Shown piece after piece: positions 8,345 through 16,421 of a DNA stretch of 46,424 nucleotides (its first letter is position 1; each line of letters begins with the position of its first letter). The notes beneath the pieces are model-generated. The model did no database searches. It was not told where the DNA came from and saw nothing but the letters and a program-made list of their open reading frames with translations. Source of the DNA: CAYLPU01 sp964385635 (GTDB lineage: Bacteria; Chloroflexota; Anaerolineae; B4-G1); assembly GCA_964385635.1 (NCBI GenBank), contig CAYLPU010000033.1:1-46424 (forward strand). The letters are read 5' to 3'. The translations under genes were made by a program, and so were the position numbers.

Positions 8345-10606
8345 ATGCTCATGAATCTGGCGGTCTTCGTAGACCAGGTATACTGGTTCGATGGCCAGGC
8401 CTACTCGACGGATGAGGCCTACGTTCGGTTTCCATCGAGTTTCACCAGCGATTTCGATACGCTGGTGTTTGTTGGGCGACTGGCCCCCGACCCCGGGCGC
8501 AAACCCTACGTCCTGGATCATCCTGCCCTCACAGTGTGTCCGCTACCTTACTATGAGAGCGTATACGATTTCTGGAAAGCCGGCCCCCGCCTGTACAGGA
8601 AAATCGAGCAGGTTGTCCAGGCCAACGCTGACAACTGGGACATGGTGTGGGTTTGTGGACCAAATCCGGTTGGGCAATTCATCGCCAGGCAATGCATCGA
8701 CTTGGGATGTCCGGTCTTCTTGGTTGTGCGCCAGAACCTGGTGCGGCAGATGCGTTTCGTCAACAGTGGCCTCAAGCGAGTCTTGGCTGTGACCATGGCC
8801 AGGTGGCTGGAATGGCGCTTTAAACGGCTGGCAAGAGGCAGAACTGTCTTCACCGTTGGTCAAGAGATGGCAGAGGCCTATGGCGCTGTCACTAAGCGGG
8901 TGCATGTCCACTTTCCGTGCCTGGTCGGGGAGGCGCAAATGGCCGCGTTTTCTGCCATGCCGGCTGAGCCTGACCCGGGTCGTCTACTATGTGTGGGGCG
9001 GCTGTCTTCTGAGAAAGGATACCATCACCTGTTGGACGCGCTGGCCCTGCTCAAGGCACGCGGCGTCACGTGCTCCCTGGATGTTGTTGGATCAGGCCCG
9101 CTAGACAACGCGCTGAAAGCACAGGCGGCGGCGCTAGGGCTGGAAAATGAGGTCACTTTCCACGGCTACGTGGCTTATGGCCCAGAGTTGTTTGCCCTGT
9201 ATCGGAGGGCCACGGCGTTGGTTGTGCCTTCTCTCAGCGAGGGCTTTCCCCAGGTCATCAACGAAGCGCTTTGTATCGGTCTGCCCACGGTGGCCTCGGC
9301 TGTGGGCGGTATACCGGCATTTCTCACCCATCTTGAAACCGCTATGTTGGTGCCACCCGCCGACACCTCGGCGCTGGCTGAGGCCATCGAACAGGTCCTG
9401 GACTCGCCCAAATTGCGGGAACTGCTACGTCACAATGGTCGAGCCTTGATGCGCGATAACACCCTGGAGGCCCAACGGGATCGTATGGTGCAGGCTATCC
9501 GAAATGAGGTCTTGCCCGAGAGACAGCATACCTATCGTTCGGCGCTCTCAGACTATCCCGGCGGGTCCCCGCCGGCCCAGCCCACCGTGTCGGCTGTGAT
9601 ACCGGTGTACAATGAAATTGCCCATATTAGATCGGTGGTTGAAGCGCTGTTGGCCCAGGATTACGCGGCTCTCACAGAGATCTGGTTTGTTGACGGCCAG
9701 TCAGACGATGGAACTTTCGAAGAACTGCAACATCTGAAGGAACATGATGCGCGAATCAAGGTGTTCAGCAACCCTCGCCGTAACCAGACAGCCGCCATTA
9801 ACCTGGCTTTCTCTCAGACCCAGAGCGACGTGGTCATTCGCCTGGATGGGCACGCCCAATATGCGCCGGACGTGATCCGCCAAAGCGTGCGGGCGCTGCT
9901 GGAAACCGGGGCAGGCGGAGTAGGCGCTATTGCTCGCCCCCTGGCCTCGGACACGCTGGTTGGTCAGAGCATCGCAGCAGCACACGAGAGCAAGTTCGGA
10001 GTGGGGGTAGCGAAATTTCGCCAGACTTCGGCCAGTGGTTGGGTGGATACCGTGTGGAATGGTTGCTACTGGAAACACGTTGTTGACAGAGTCGGGCCGC
10101 TGCGAGAAGATCTGCCGCGCAACGAGGACAACGATTTCAACGCTCGTGTGCGCGCCCTGGGCTACGGGCTGTATCTCTCATCGGATATAGAGGCCTACTA
10201 CTACCCGCGCCAATCTCTGCAGGCCCTGTGGCGCCAGTATATCACAAATGGGATCGGAGTGATGCAGACTTTCTTCGAGAACCGGCAGGCCATCGGGCTG
10301 CGTCATCTGGTACCGCTGACCTTTGTGATGAGTCTCCTATTGCCGCTTGTCGTGTCGGTCTTTTGGCCACCTGCATTACTGGCGCTCATTCCGGTCTTGC
10401 TGCTATACGTTCCGGCGCTCATCCTCTTCAGCGTGATCGCCTGGCGCAAGAGACCGGGGCGCTACGTCCTACTTCTTCCCGCGGTCTTTGTTGTTCTGCA
10501 TATCAGCTATGGTCTTGGGTCCATTCAGGGGCTCTGTCAGCTTGGGTACCGTGCACTGAAACGTCGCCGGTGTCCCCCCCACGATCTGTCTCACAGCGTA
10601 TTTTGA
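8345..10606 (+). CDS. Fused GT4-GT2 glycosyltransferase with ExoA-like C-terminal half
   Basis: 753 residues with two catalytic units. Residues about 1-390 form a GT-B enzyme with CVGRLSSEKGYHHLL and the donor segment SLSEGFPQVINE. Residues about 414-660 form a GT-A enzyme (VSAVIPVYNE...WFVDGQSDDGT) with RLDGHAQY at the DxD position and LPRNEDNDFNARV as the ED motif. The DGHAQY and NEDNDFN forms and the YYYPRQSLQALWRQY tail resemble succinoglycan ExoA-type transferases. Three or so membrane segments close the protein (about 665-735). The fusion suggests two consecutive sugar additions. Two in-frame ATGs (8345, 8351) with a weak ribosome site. Confidence 0.85.
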   Translation: MLMNLAVFVDQVYWFDGQAYSTDEAYVRFPSSFTSDFDTLVFVGRLAPDPGRKPYVLDHPALTVCPLPYYESVYDFWKAGPRLYRKIEQVVQANADNWDMVWVCGPNPVGQFIARQCIDLGCPVFLVVRQNLVRQMRFVNSGLKRVLAVTMARWLEWRFKRLARGRTVFTVGQEMAEAYGAVTKRVHVHFPCLVGEAQMAAFSAMPAEPDPGRLLCVGRLSSEKGYHHLLDALALLKARGVTCSLDVVGSGPLDNALKAQAAALGLENEVTFHGYVAYGPELFALYRRATALVVPSLSEGFPQVINEALCIGLPTVASAVGGIPAFLTHLETAMLVPPADTSALAEAIEQVLDSPKLRELLRHNGRALMRDNTLEAQRDRMVQAIRNEVLPERQHTYRSALSDYPGGSPPAQPTVSAVIPVYNEIAHIRSVVEALLAQDYAALTEIWFVDGQSDDGTFEELQHLKEHDARIKVFSNPRRNQTAAINLAFSQTQSDVVIRLDGHAQYAPDVIRQSVRALLETGAGGVGAIARPLASDTLVGQSIAAAHESKFGVGVAKFRQTSASGWVDTVWNGCYWKHVVDRVGPLREDLPRNEDNDFNARVRALGYGLYLSSDIEAYYYPRQSLQALWRQYITNGIGVMQTFFENRQAIGLRHLVPLTFVMSLLLPLVVSVFWPPALLALIPVLLLYVPALILFSVIAWRKRPGRYVLLLPAVFVVLHISYGLGSIQGLCQLGYRALKRRRCPPHDLSHSVF

Positions 10607-10723
10607 TTTGACGCCGGAGCAGATGCGCTCTATCATGCGCGGCTGTTGTGATCAATGAGTGGACTGGGCTGAGTTTCCAGACTGAAGGTGTCGTCGCGCG
10701 CACCGTCGGGAAGAGATAAGCAT

Positions 10724-11935
10724 ATGAAGCGACATACCGTTCTACTTGTGGCGCTGATGCTAGTAGTGATCTGCGCTGCTTCGGTACCGATGCTGGTGCC
10801 GATGCCTGTCCCGACCGAGACGCTCCCCTCGACACGGGAACTCTCAGATATGCCGACCGTGACGGTGAAGGCAAGCCTGCTTGCCAATGATACATTCTTT
10901 CCCCTAGGTTTTATGGGGGTGAAGGAAAGCGACTTCAATCAAATGGCAGCCAGCGGTTTTAACGTTGTCCATCCGTTTGCAGGCGAGTGGGCCAGCATCG
11001 CCTTTTGCGAGGAGTACCTCCATCAGGCCGAAGCGGCCGGGCTTCAGGTCATCATGGACCTGCTCCCATGTAAGGCGTATGCTGGGGGGTGGGACGAACA
11101 GGGGTGCGGCGAATGCATCTCAACACTGGCGGCTCACGACAACTTTGCTGGATGGTTCCTCCCTGATGAGATAAAAGACTTCGAAGTCGCAGCCAATCTG
11201 TACGAGTGGGTTCAGAAGTACGATCCACGCCAGCGGCCAGTATACGGCAATCCTGGTTCGTTTGACTTTGAAACTATCCAGCGCTTTCCAGCATTCAGCG
11301 ATTTCCTATGGGGTGCCTGGTATCCTGAATACGACGGACTGCCCAGGGCAGACGTGACCCGTGGCACCAGGCTCAGCGCTGATGCATGCCGGGGCACAGG
11401 CACCAGGTGGGGGACCATCCTGCAGTTCTTCGACAGTGCCGATTTCGGGAGAAGGGGTGGCTACCCGACCGCCCACGAACTGCGGTGCGATAGCTACCAG
11501 GCTATCATAGCCGGGGCCACAGGTTTGTGGTATTTCTATTATGATCTGGGCCAGGGCCTGGACGGGCTTCTGGCAGAGACGGAAACGATTGCCGATGAGA
11601 TCATCGGGACGGGAGAGCTCGATGAAGTGATTCTATCCCCGGATGTGCCCCAGACCATTGCCAGGACCATACTCTCGGGGCCGACTCAAAGCCCCCCTAT
11701 CCAGGGTGAAGTCTACGATTCAATCCAGACGCTGCAAAAGGAGTATCAGGGCATCTATCTCTTTGCTGTCAACGTCGCCACCGATATCGTAGTAGTGGAG
11801 TTCAGCAACCTGCCGGCAGGAATAGAGGTGGAAGTTCTGTTTGAGGGGAGGAGAATCCCGATTTCAGATGGTACATTTCGCGATAGCTTCGCTGAGGCCG
11901 ACGTCCATATCTATCGGGTTGTTTCAGATCCTTAG
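10724..11935 (+). CDS. Exported TIM-barrel-like protein, possible glycoside hydrolase
   Basis: 403 residues. The chosen ATG (10724) is preceded by GGGAAGAG and gives a clean signal peptide or anchor MKRHTVLLVALMLVVICAAS; a GTG at 10688 would only add a charged extension. The mature part has barrel-like strand segments: FFPLGFMGVKE, GFNVVHPF, GLQVIMDL, FAGWFLPDEIKD (Glu149 a candidate acid), DFLWGAWYP, and GATGLWYFYYD. This order fits clan GH-A-like folds but no family is recognised. Unlike other exported proteins here it has no YLPL tail. Its leader and first codons are nearly duplicated in front of the next gene. Confidence 0.6.
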   Translation: MKRHTVLLVALMLVVICAASVPMLVPMPVPTETLPSTRELSDMPTVTVKASLLANDTFFPLGFMGVKESDFNQMAASGFNVVHPFAGEWASIAFCEEYLHQAEAAGLQVIMDLLPCKAYAGGWDEQGCGECISTLAAHDNFAGWFLPDEIKDFEVAANLYEWVQKYDPRQRPVYGNPGSFDFETIQRFPAFSDFLWGAWYPEYDGLPRADVTRGTRLSADACRGTGTRWGTILQFFDSADFGRRGGYPTAHELRCDSYQAIIAGATGLWYFYYDLGQGLDGLLAETETIADEIIGTGELDEVILSPDVPQTIARTILSGPTQSPPIQGEVYDSIQTLQKEYQGIYLFAVNVATDIVVVEFSNLPAGIEVEVLFEGRRIPISDGTFRDSFAEADVHIYRVVSDP

Positions 11936-12019
11936 CCGTTTCAACATTTGGGTAGTGTTCCTCGACGGCTGAGATAAGCATAATCTCGCCTGCCGTCGGA
12001 AAGGGATAAGCGTAAGCAT

Positions 12020-13885
12020 ATGAAGCGACATGCTGGCCTATTGATGCTGCTGATTGCGGTGAGCTACGCCGCCTGGATGCGGATACCCGCGCTGGCCCAA
12101 TCGACAACCCCAATGCGCCCGCCTACGGGCACGCCCACCCCAACCTGGTCATTGGGCGGTGGACCGGACACCGAGACCGTCACCTCCACAGTCGCCTCCC
12201 AGCAAGGGGAGGGACAGATTTACTACGTGGCGACAGACGGGAGCGATAGCAATCCAGGCACGGAGGCGCAGCCATTCCGTACCATCAGCAAAGGGGTCAG
12301 TGTTCTTGGCCCTGGAGATACGGTCTATGTGAGACAGGGAACCTACCACGAGCAGGTTGCCATCTCTAGCTCTGGAGACGACGGTCTGCCGATCACTGTG
12401 TCAGCCTATCCTGGTGAAAGTCCAGTGATCGACGGGCAAAACAGCCTGCCGGGAGCAGGGAGAGGCCTGGTTGACATTAGTGGAGATTACATTGTTTTCG
12501 ATGGATTTGAAATTAGGAATTCGGCCTATGTGGGTGCAAGAGTAGCAGGAGATTTCGCCGAAGCGCATAACCTGTATGTGCACCACAGCTATGAACATGG
12601 TATACTCATCCAGGGCACTGGCAACTTAGTCGAGGGCTGCGAAGTATGGTGGAACTCAACGAGGGCTGAGTACGGTGATTACAGTGGCTGGTGGTCAGCA
12701 GGGCTCAGTGCCGCCCGTCATCCGAGTAATGCCACTATTAGAAATAACGTGGTCCATCAAAACTGGGGTGAAGGGCTCTCCGCCTTTGAGGCTGATCACA
12801 TCACGATAGAAGATAACGTTGTGTATGACAACTGGACGGCAAACGTCTATATATCAGACGCAACCGATGTGCTGCTTCAGCGCAATCTGGTTTACGGCGT
12901 TCCAGGCAGTGCCGTTGATCAGACAGGCAGGCTTAGTGCCGGCATCGCCCTTGCGGATGAACAGAGTGTACCCGACTCCCGTGGAATAACCATCATTAAC
13001 AACGTAGTAGTGAACTGCCATTGGAGTCTGTACTGGTGGTTGCATGTATCCGGTAGCGGCCTAAAAGACAGCCTGATTGCTCACAACACATTTGCAAATT
13101 CGCGCCACGTTAATTTCCAAATAGAAGGGGGCAATCACCTGGACACCAGAATAGAAAACAACATCATCTTTCAGGATTTCGGTTTGATTGCCTCGGCACC
13201 GAACGATCCTGACCTTCATTTCTCTCACAACTTATGGTCAAGAGTTCCACCGCCAAGCACCTCTGGCCCTGGCGACGTGCTTGGAGATCCGCAGTTCGTA
13301 GATGCCTCAGCATACGATTTTCACCTTCAACCGACCAGCCCGGCTATTGATGCGGGTATTGCATTGAGCGAAGTCCCAGACGATTTCGACACCGTTCCCA
13401 GACCATACGGCGCAGGCTATGATATCGGCGCTTACGAATCTCCCTCTCCGGCCGAGCTAGCCAAAGTGACCGACCTGCGGGTGGTCGCTGCCGTCGGCGA
13501 TACGCCCAGCCTGACCCTCACGCTGCGCTGGACCGCCCCGATCGCGGCGGTCACCTATACGCTGCGCAGCAGCAACACGCGGCTCACCGCAGACAACTGG
13601 AGCGGCGCCCCCCTCCTCGTCACCATGCCCTTTACCGCGTCCGAGCCCGGCAGCAGCGAATGGCTGACCACTCCCGTGGACTATGCGGGTGACACCCTCT
13701 ACCTGGCCCTCAAATACCAGAGCGCCGAAGGGGCCTGGTCGGCCCTGTCCAACAACGCCTTCTGGTCCGAGATAGACATCTACCTGCCGCTGATATTGAA
13801 GGATTATGTCTCATCATCGCGAAGTTCCTACCGACACACTGTCTGCAGAAACCTGCTCAAAATCAGAGAGGACGCACCATCATGA
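12020..13885 (+). CDS. Exported right-handed beta-helix protein with FN3-like domain
   Basis: 621 residues. Signal peptide about 1-25, a Thr/Pro-rich linker, then a pectate-lyase-like solenoid starting YYVATDGSDSNPGTEAQPFR (DUF1565-type opening) with many short N-rich turns (IENNIIFQDF, IRNNVVHQNW). It closes with PAIDAGIALSEVPDDFD and DIGAYE. A fibronectin-type-III-like domain (about 480-595) follows, and then DIYLPLILK. Here 27 residues continue past the motif, unlike its relatives, perhaps through loss of a stop. Polysaccharide binding or cleavage at the surface is plausible; no catalytic residues are assigned. The stop overlaps the next start (ATGA). The minus-strand gene at 37959-39455 is a clear paralogue. 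Confidence 0.8.
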   Translation: MKRHAGLLMLLIAVSYAAWMRIPALAQSTTPMRPPTGTPTPTWSLGGGPDTETVTSTVASQQGEGQIYYVATDGSDSNPGTEAQPFRTISKGVSVLGPGDTVYVRQGTYHEQVAISSSGDDGLPITVSAYPGESPVIDGQNSLPGAGRGLVDISGDYIVFDGFEIRNSAYVGARVAGDFAEAHNLYVHHSYEHGILIQGTGNLVEGCEVWWNSTRAEYGDYSGWWSAGLSAARHPSNATIRNNVVHQNWGEGLSAFEADHITIEDNVVYDNWTANVYISDATDVLLQRNLVYGVPGSAVDQTGRLSAGIALADEQSVPDSRGITIINNVVVNCHWSLYWWLHVSGSGLKDSLIAHNTFANSRHVNFQIEGGNHLDTRIENNIIFQDFGLIASAPNDPDLHFSHNLWSRVPPPSTSGPGDVLGDPQFVDASAYDFHLQPTSPAIDAGIALSEVPDDFDTVPRPYGAGYDIGAYESPSPAELAKVTDLRVVAAVGDTPSLTLTLRWTAPIAAVTYTLRSSNTRLTADNWSGAPLLVTMPFTASEPGSSEWLTTPVDYAGDTLYLALKYQSAEGAWSALSNNAFWSEIDIYLPLILKDYVSSSRSSYRHTVCRNLLKIREDAPS

Positions 13886-14751
13886 TCAAACGGTATCTCT
13901 ACACAGGCATAGCCGTGATTGTCGCAATGAGCGTGATGTTCGTAGCGCTCTTTGGCAGGCAAATCTGGAGCTGGCTGAAAGGGCGGCTATCTCGCCCGCT
14001 ACCGGTGAGCACCGAGCCGATTGAGGCCGACGGTACATATACAAACCTGCTCCTCTTGCATCACTCCACCGGGCGCAATTTGATATCGCAAGGCAACGTG
14101 CGCGCACTCTTCACCGAGAAAGGCTACCAGTTTTGGGACCACGACTACAACACCATTGGATTGACGCGACCCGACGGCACGCACACACAGACCAGTTACG
14201 ATATTCCCGAAATCAAGCCTGGGGTCAAAGGCGGTGGTAACACAGACCCGGAAGGTCTGGCCGTCCTTTTTGCCCAGCCGGTGCATAGTCCGCCCGACAA
14301 TGCCTTCAGCCGCTTGTTGCAGCACGAAGTGCTGATCTCTAAATCCTGTTTCCCGAACAGCGCTATCAAAAGTGAGGAGATGATCGAGCAGCATAAGACC
14401 TGGTATCTGGAGATGCGCGACGTGATTGACCAACATCCTGACAGAGTATTCATTTTTCTCACCACGCCGCCATTGCACCCGGCGGAGACTACGGTGGAAC
14501 AAGCCGCCAGGGCTCGCGCTCTGACCAAGTGGCTTCAGTCAGATGAGTTTCTAGCAGGGCGTCCAAATCTGTTTGTCTTTGATTTCTTCGATTTGCTGGT
14601 CGACCCGGAGACCAATATGCTGCGAAGCGAGTACCAGCGCGATCCCAACAGCACGGACTCGCATCCGAACGTTTTGGCCAACCAGATAATCGGTCCGCTC
14701 TTTGTAGATTGCGTTGATGAGGCCATCCAGGCTTACCGCGCTGATCACTGA
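13882..14751 (+). CDS. SGNH-hydrolase-like membrane-anchored protein
   Basis: 289 residues with an N-terminal membrane anchor (about 8-25). Three conserved blocks suggest a divergent SGNH/GDSL fold: LLLLHHSTGRN (His60-His61-Ser62) where block I normally has the nucleophilic Ser, SKSCFPNS (154-161) and DSHPN (Asp259, His261) as the C-terminal D-x-H block. The same three blocks recur in the first domain of the protein at 28068. Such folds act as carbohydrate esterases or O-acetyl transferases; that role is inferred from fold and location. Translationally coupled to the preceding gene by a 4-base overlap, with AGAGAGGA upstream. Confidence 0.62.
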   Translation: MIKRYLYTGIAVIVAMSVMFVALFGRQIWSWLKGRLSRPLPVSTEPIEADGTYTNLLLLHHSTGRNLISQGNVRALFTEKGYQFWDHDYNTIGLTRPDGTHTQTSYDIPEIKPGVKGGGNTDPEGLAVLFAQPVHSPPDNAFSRLLQHEVLISKSCFPNSAIKSEEMIEQHKTWYLEMRDVIDQHPDRVFIFLTTPPLHPAETTVEQAARARALTKWLQSDEFLAGRPNLFVFDFFDLLVDPETNMLRSEYQRDPNSTDSHPNVLANQIIGPLFVDCVDEAIQAYRADH

Positions 14752-14794
14752 CATGGGCGAAATCCCGACAACTGCTGACATTTTGAACCACCGG

Positions 14795-14818
14795 CTGCCG
14801 GATTGCCATATCCGGCAG
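14795..14818 (+). other. Perfect 9-bp hairpin without T-run
   Basis: CTGCCGGAT (14795-14803), 6-base loop, ATCCGGCAG (14810-14818), in the 114-base gap before the aminotransferase gene. With no following T-run it is not a classical intrinsic terminator; it could be an RNA-processing or stability hairpin or part of a repeat family. Confidence 0.5.
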
Positions 14819-14865
14819 GAGCGGCTGAGTACTAACGAGCGATTTGTGATACAAGGAGACGGACA

Positions 14866-16074
14866 ATGACAATGCAAACAGTTTCCGATTCAGTTGACGC
14901 GCCAGTGCGCCCAGTACGCGAGGAGTTTCTACCTTTCAATCAACCTGACATCACTCAGGCTGAGATTGACGAGGTAGTGGATACACTGCGCTCCGGCTGG
15001 ATCACCACCGGCCCCAAGACCAAGGAGTTCGAGCGGCGCTTCGCCGAGTACGTCGGCGTCCGCCACGCCATCGCCGTCAATTCGTGCACGGGGGGGTTAC
15101 ACGTGGCCCTGGCTGCGGCGGACATCGGCCCAGGGGACGAGGTGATTGTGCCGACGATGACCTTCTGCTCGACGGCCAATGTGGTGGTCCACCTGGGGGC
15201 CACTCCCGTCATCGTGGACGTGGAACCGGACACGCTCAATATCGCTCCGCGGAGCCTGGAGGCCGCCATCACGCCCCAGACAAAGGCGGTGATACCGGTG
15301 CACCTGTATGGGCATCCTTGCGATATGGACCGCATCAACGAAATCGCCAGGGCGCACCGGTTGCTGGTAGTCGAAGACGCAGCGCATGCGGTGGCGGCGG
15401 AATGGCAAGGCCAGCGCATCGGCTCGTTCAGTCCAGCCACGGCCTTCAGTTTCTATGCCACCAAGAACCTCACCACAGCAGAGGGGGGGATGATCACGAC
15501 GGACGACGACGAGTACGCCGGACAGATGCGTATCTGGACGCTCCACGGCATCAGTCGCGACGCCTGGAAGCGCTATTCGGCTGAGGGCTCGTGGTACTAC
15601 GAGGTCTCCGTCCCTGGCTTCAAGTACAACCTCACCGACTTGCAGTCGGCGCTGGGGTTGCACCAGTTGGCACATCTGGAGGCGATGACACAACAGCGTA
15701 CAGAACTGGCTGCCAGGTACGACGGCGGGTTGTGCGACTTGCCGGAGATCGAGTTGCCCGCCGTCCGATCCAACATCCGACATGCCTGGCATCTATACGC
15801 GATTCGATTGCGACTGAAGTCGCTGAAAATCAATCGGGCCGAGTTCATCGAGCGCCTCAAGGCCGAAGGGATCGGTACCTCCGTGCATTTTATCCCCTTG
15901 CATCGCCAGCCCTATTACCAGAATCGCTTTGGTTTCCAGCCGGCAGACTTTCCGGTGGCGGATGCTGCCTACGAGCGCCTGATTTCGTTGCCCCTGTACA
16001 CACGGATGAGCGAGCGTGACGTGGATGACGTAGTCGAAGCGGTACGGCGCGTCGTGCAGCGCAACCGGCGGTAG
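14866..16074 (+). CDS. DegT/DnrJ/EryC1/StrS-family sugar aminotransferase
   Basis: 402 residues, full length for the PLP-dependent nucleotide-sugar aminotransferases (PF01041-type). Visible features are NSCTGGLHVAL (PLP phosphate region), VVEDAAHA with Asp171 contacting the PLP ring nitrogen, and FYATKNLTTAEGGM with the Schiff-base Lys200. It would aminate a 4-keto sugar nucleotide using glutamate. The partner dehydratase is encoded at 20616-22688 in the same locus, so the likely product is a UDP-4-amino-4,6-dideoxy-HexNAc; this pairing is inferred. Start is an ATG with AAGGAG (14853-14858) seven bases before it. Confidence 0.9.
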   Translation: MTMQTVSDSVDAPVRPVREEFLPFNQPDITQAEIDEVVDTLRSGWITTGPKTKEFERRFAEYVGVRHAIAVNSCTGGLHVALAAADIGPGDEVIVPTMTFCSTANVVVHLGATPVIVDVEPDTLNIAPRSLEAAITPQTKAVIPVHLYGHPCDMDRINEIARAHRLLVVEDAAHAVAAEWQGQRIGSFSPATAFSFYATKNLTTAEGGMITTDDDEYAGQMRIWTLHGISRDAWKRYSAEGSWYYEVSVPGFKYNLTDLQSALGLHQLAHLEAMTQQRTELAARYDGGLCDLPEIELPAVRSNIRHAWHLYAIRLRLKSLKINRAEFIERLKAEGIGTSVHFIPLHRQPYYQNRFGFQPADFPVADAAYERLISLPLYTRMSERDVDDVVEAVRRVVQRNRR

Positions 16075-16197
16075 GTCGGTGGGGAACACGGCGCGGCCTC
16101 GCCTGCCCTGCCCGACTGCCCTACTTCCCGTTGGGCGAACAAGTGTTGAATAGATTGATGACTGCCCATATTTTGGCCCTTTGCCAGTTCTCTTAAC

Positions 16198-16275
16198 GTT
16201 TCACGAATTCTTAGCCCTTTCGATACCTGTTCGTTACCGTCGCCCTGTACAGTAAAGCAGCCGGCCCGGCATTAC
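16198..16275 (+). promoter_or_regulatory. Conserved upstream block, copy 1
   Basis: This block begins GTTTCACGA and contains CTTTCGATACCTGTTCGTTA and CCCGGCATTA. Much of it recurs at 19877-19955 before the phosphoglycosyl transferase gene, including the shared core TTTCGATACC. It lies just upstream of the promoter at 16297-16325, in an otherwise gene-free 347-base interval. It could bind a common regulator or be a duplicated upstream region. Confidence 0.45.
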
Positions 16276-16296
16276 AGGAGTTCGACGAACAATGGC

Positions 16297-16325
16297 TTGT
16301 CAATTCTCTCAGATTACATTATAAT
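16297..16325 (+). promoter_or_regulatory. Sigma-70-type promoter for the CSLREA surface protein
   Basis: TTGTCA (16297-16302), 17-bp spacer, TATAAT (16320-16325), one mismatch from consensus in total. It lies about 95 bases before the ATG at 16422, leaving a leader of roughly 90 bases with AAAAAGGAG near its end. Confidence 0.75.
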
Positions 16326-16421
16326 GGGGAACAATGTCAGATTTGTGGGATAAGCTCCAAGCGGACGACAGTCCGCGTCTGAAGCCTAGCCGTCAAACAG
16401 GACATCAGAAAAAGGAGTATT

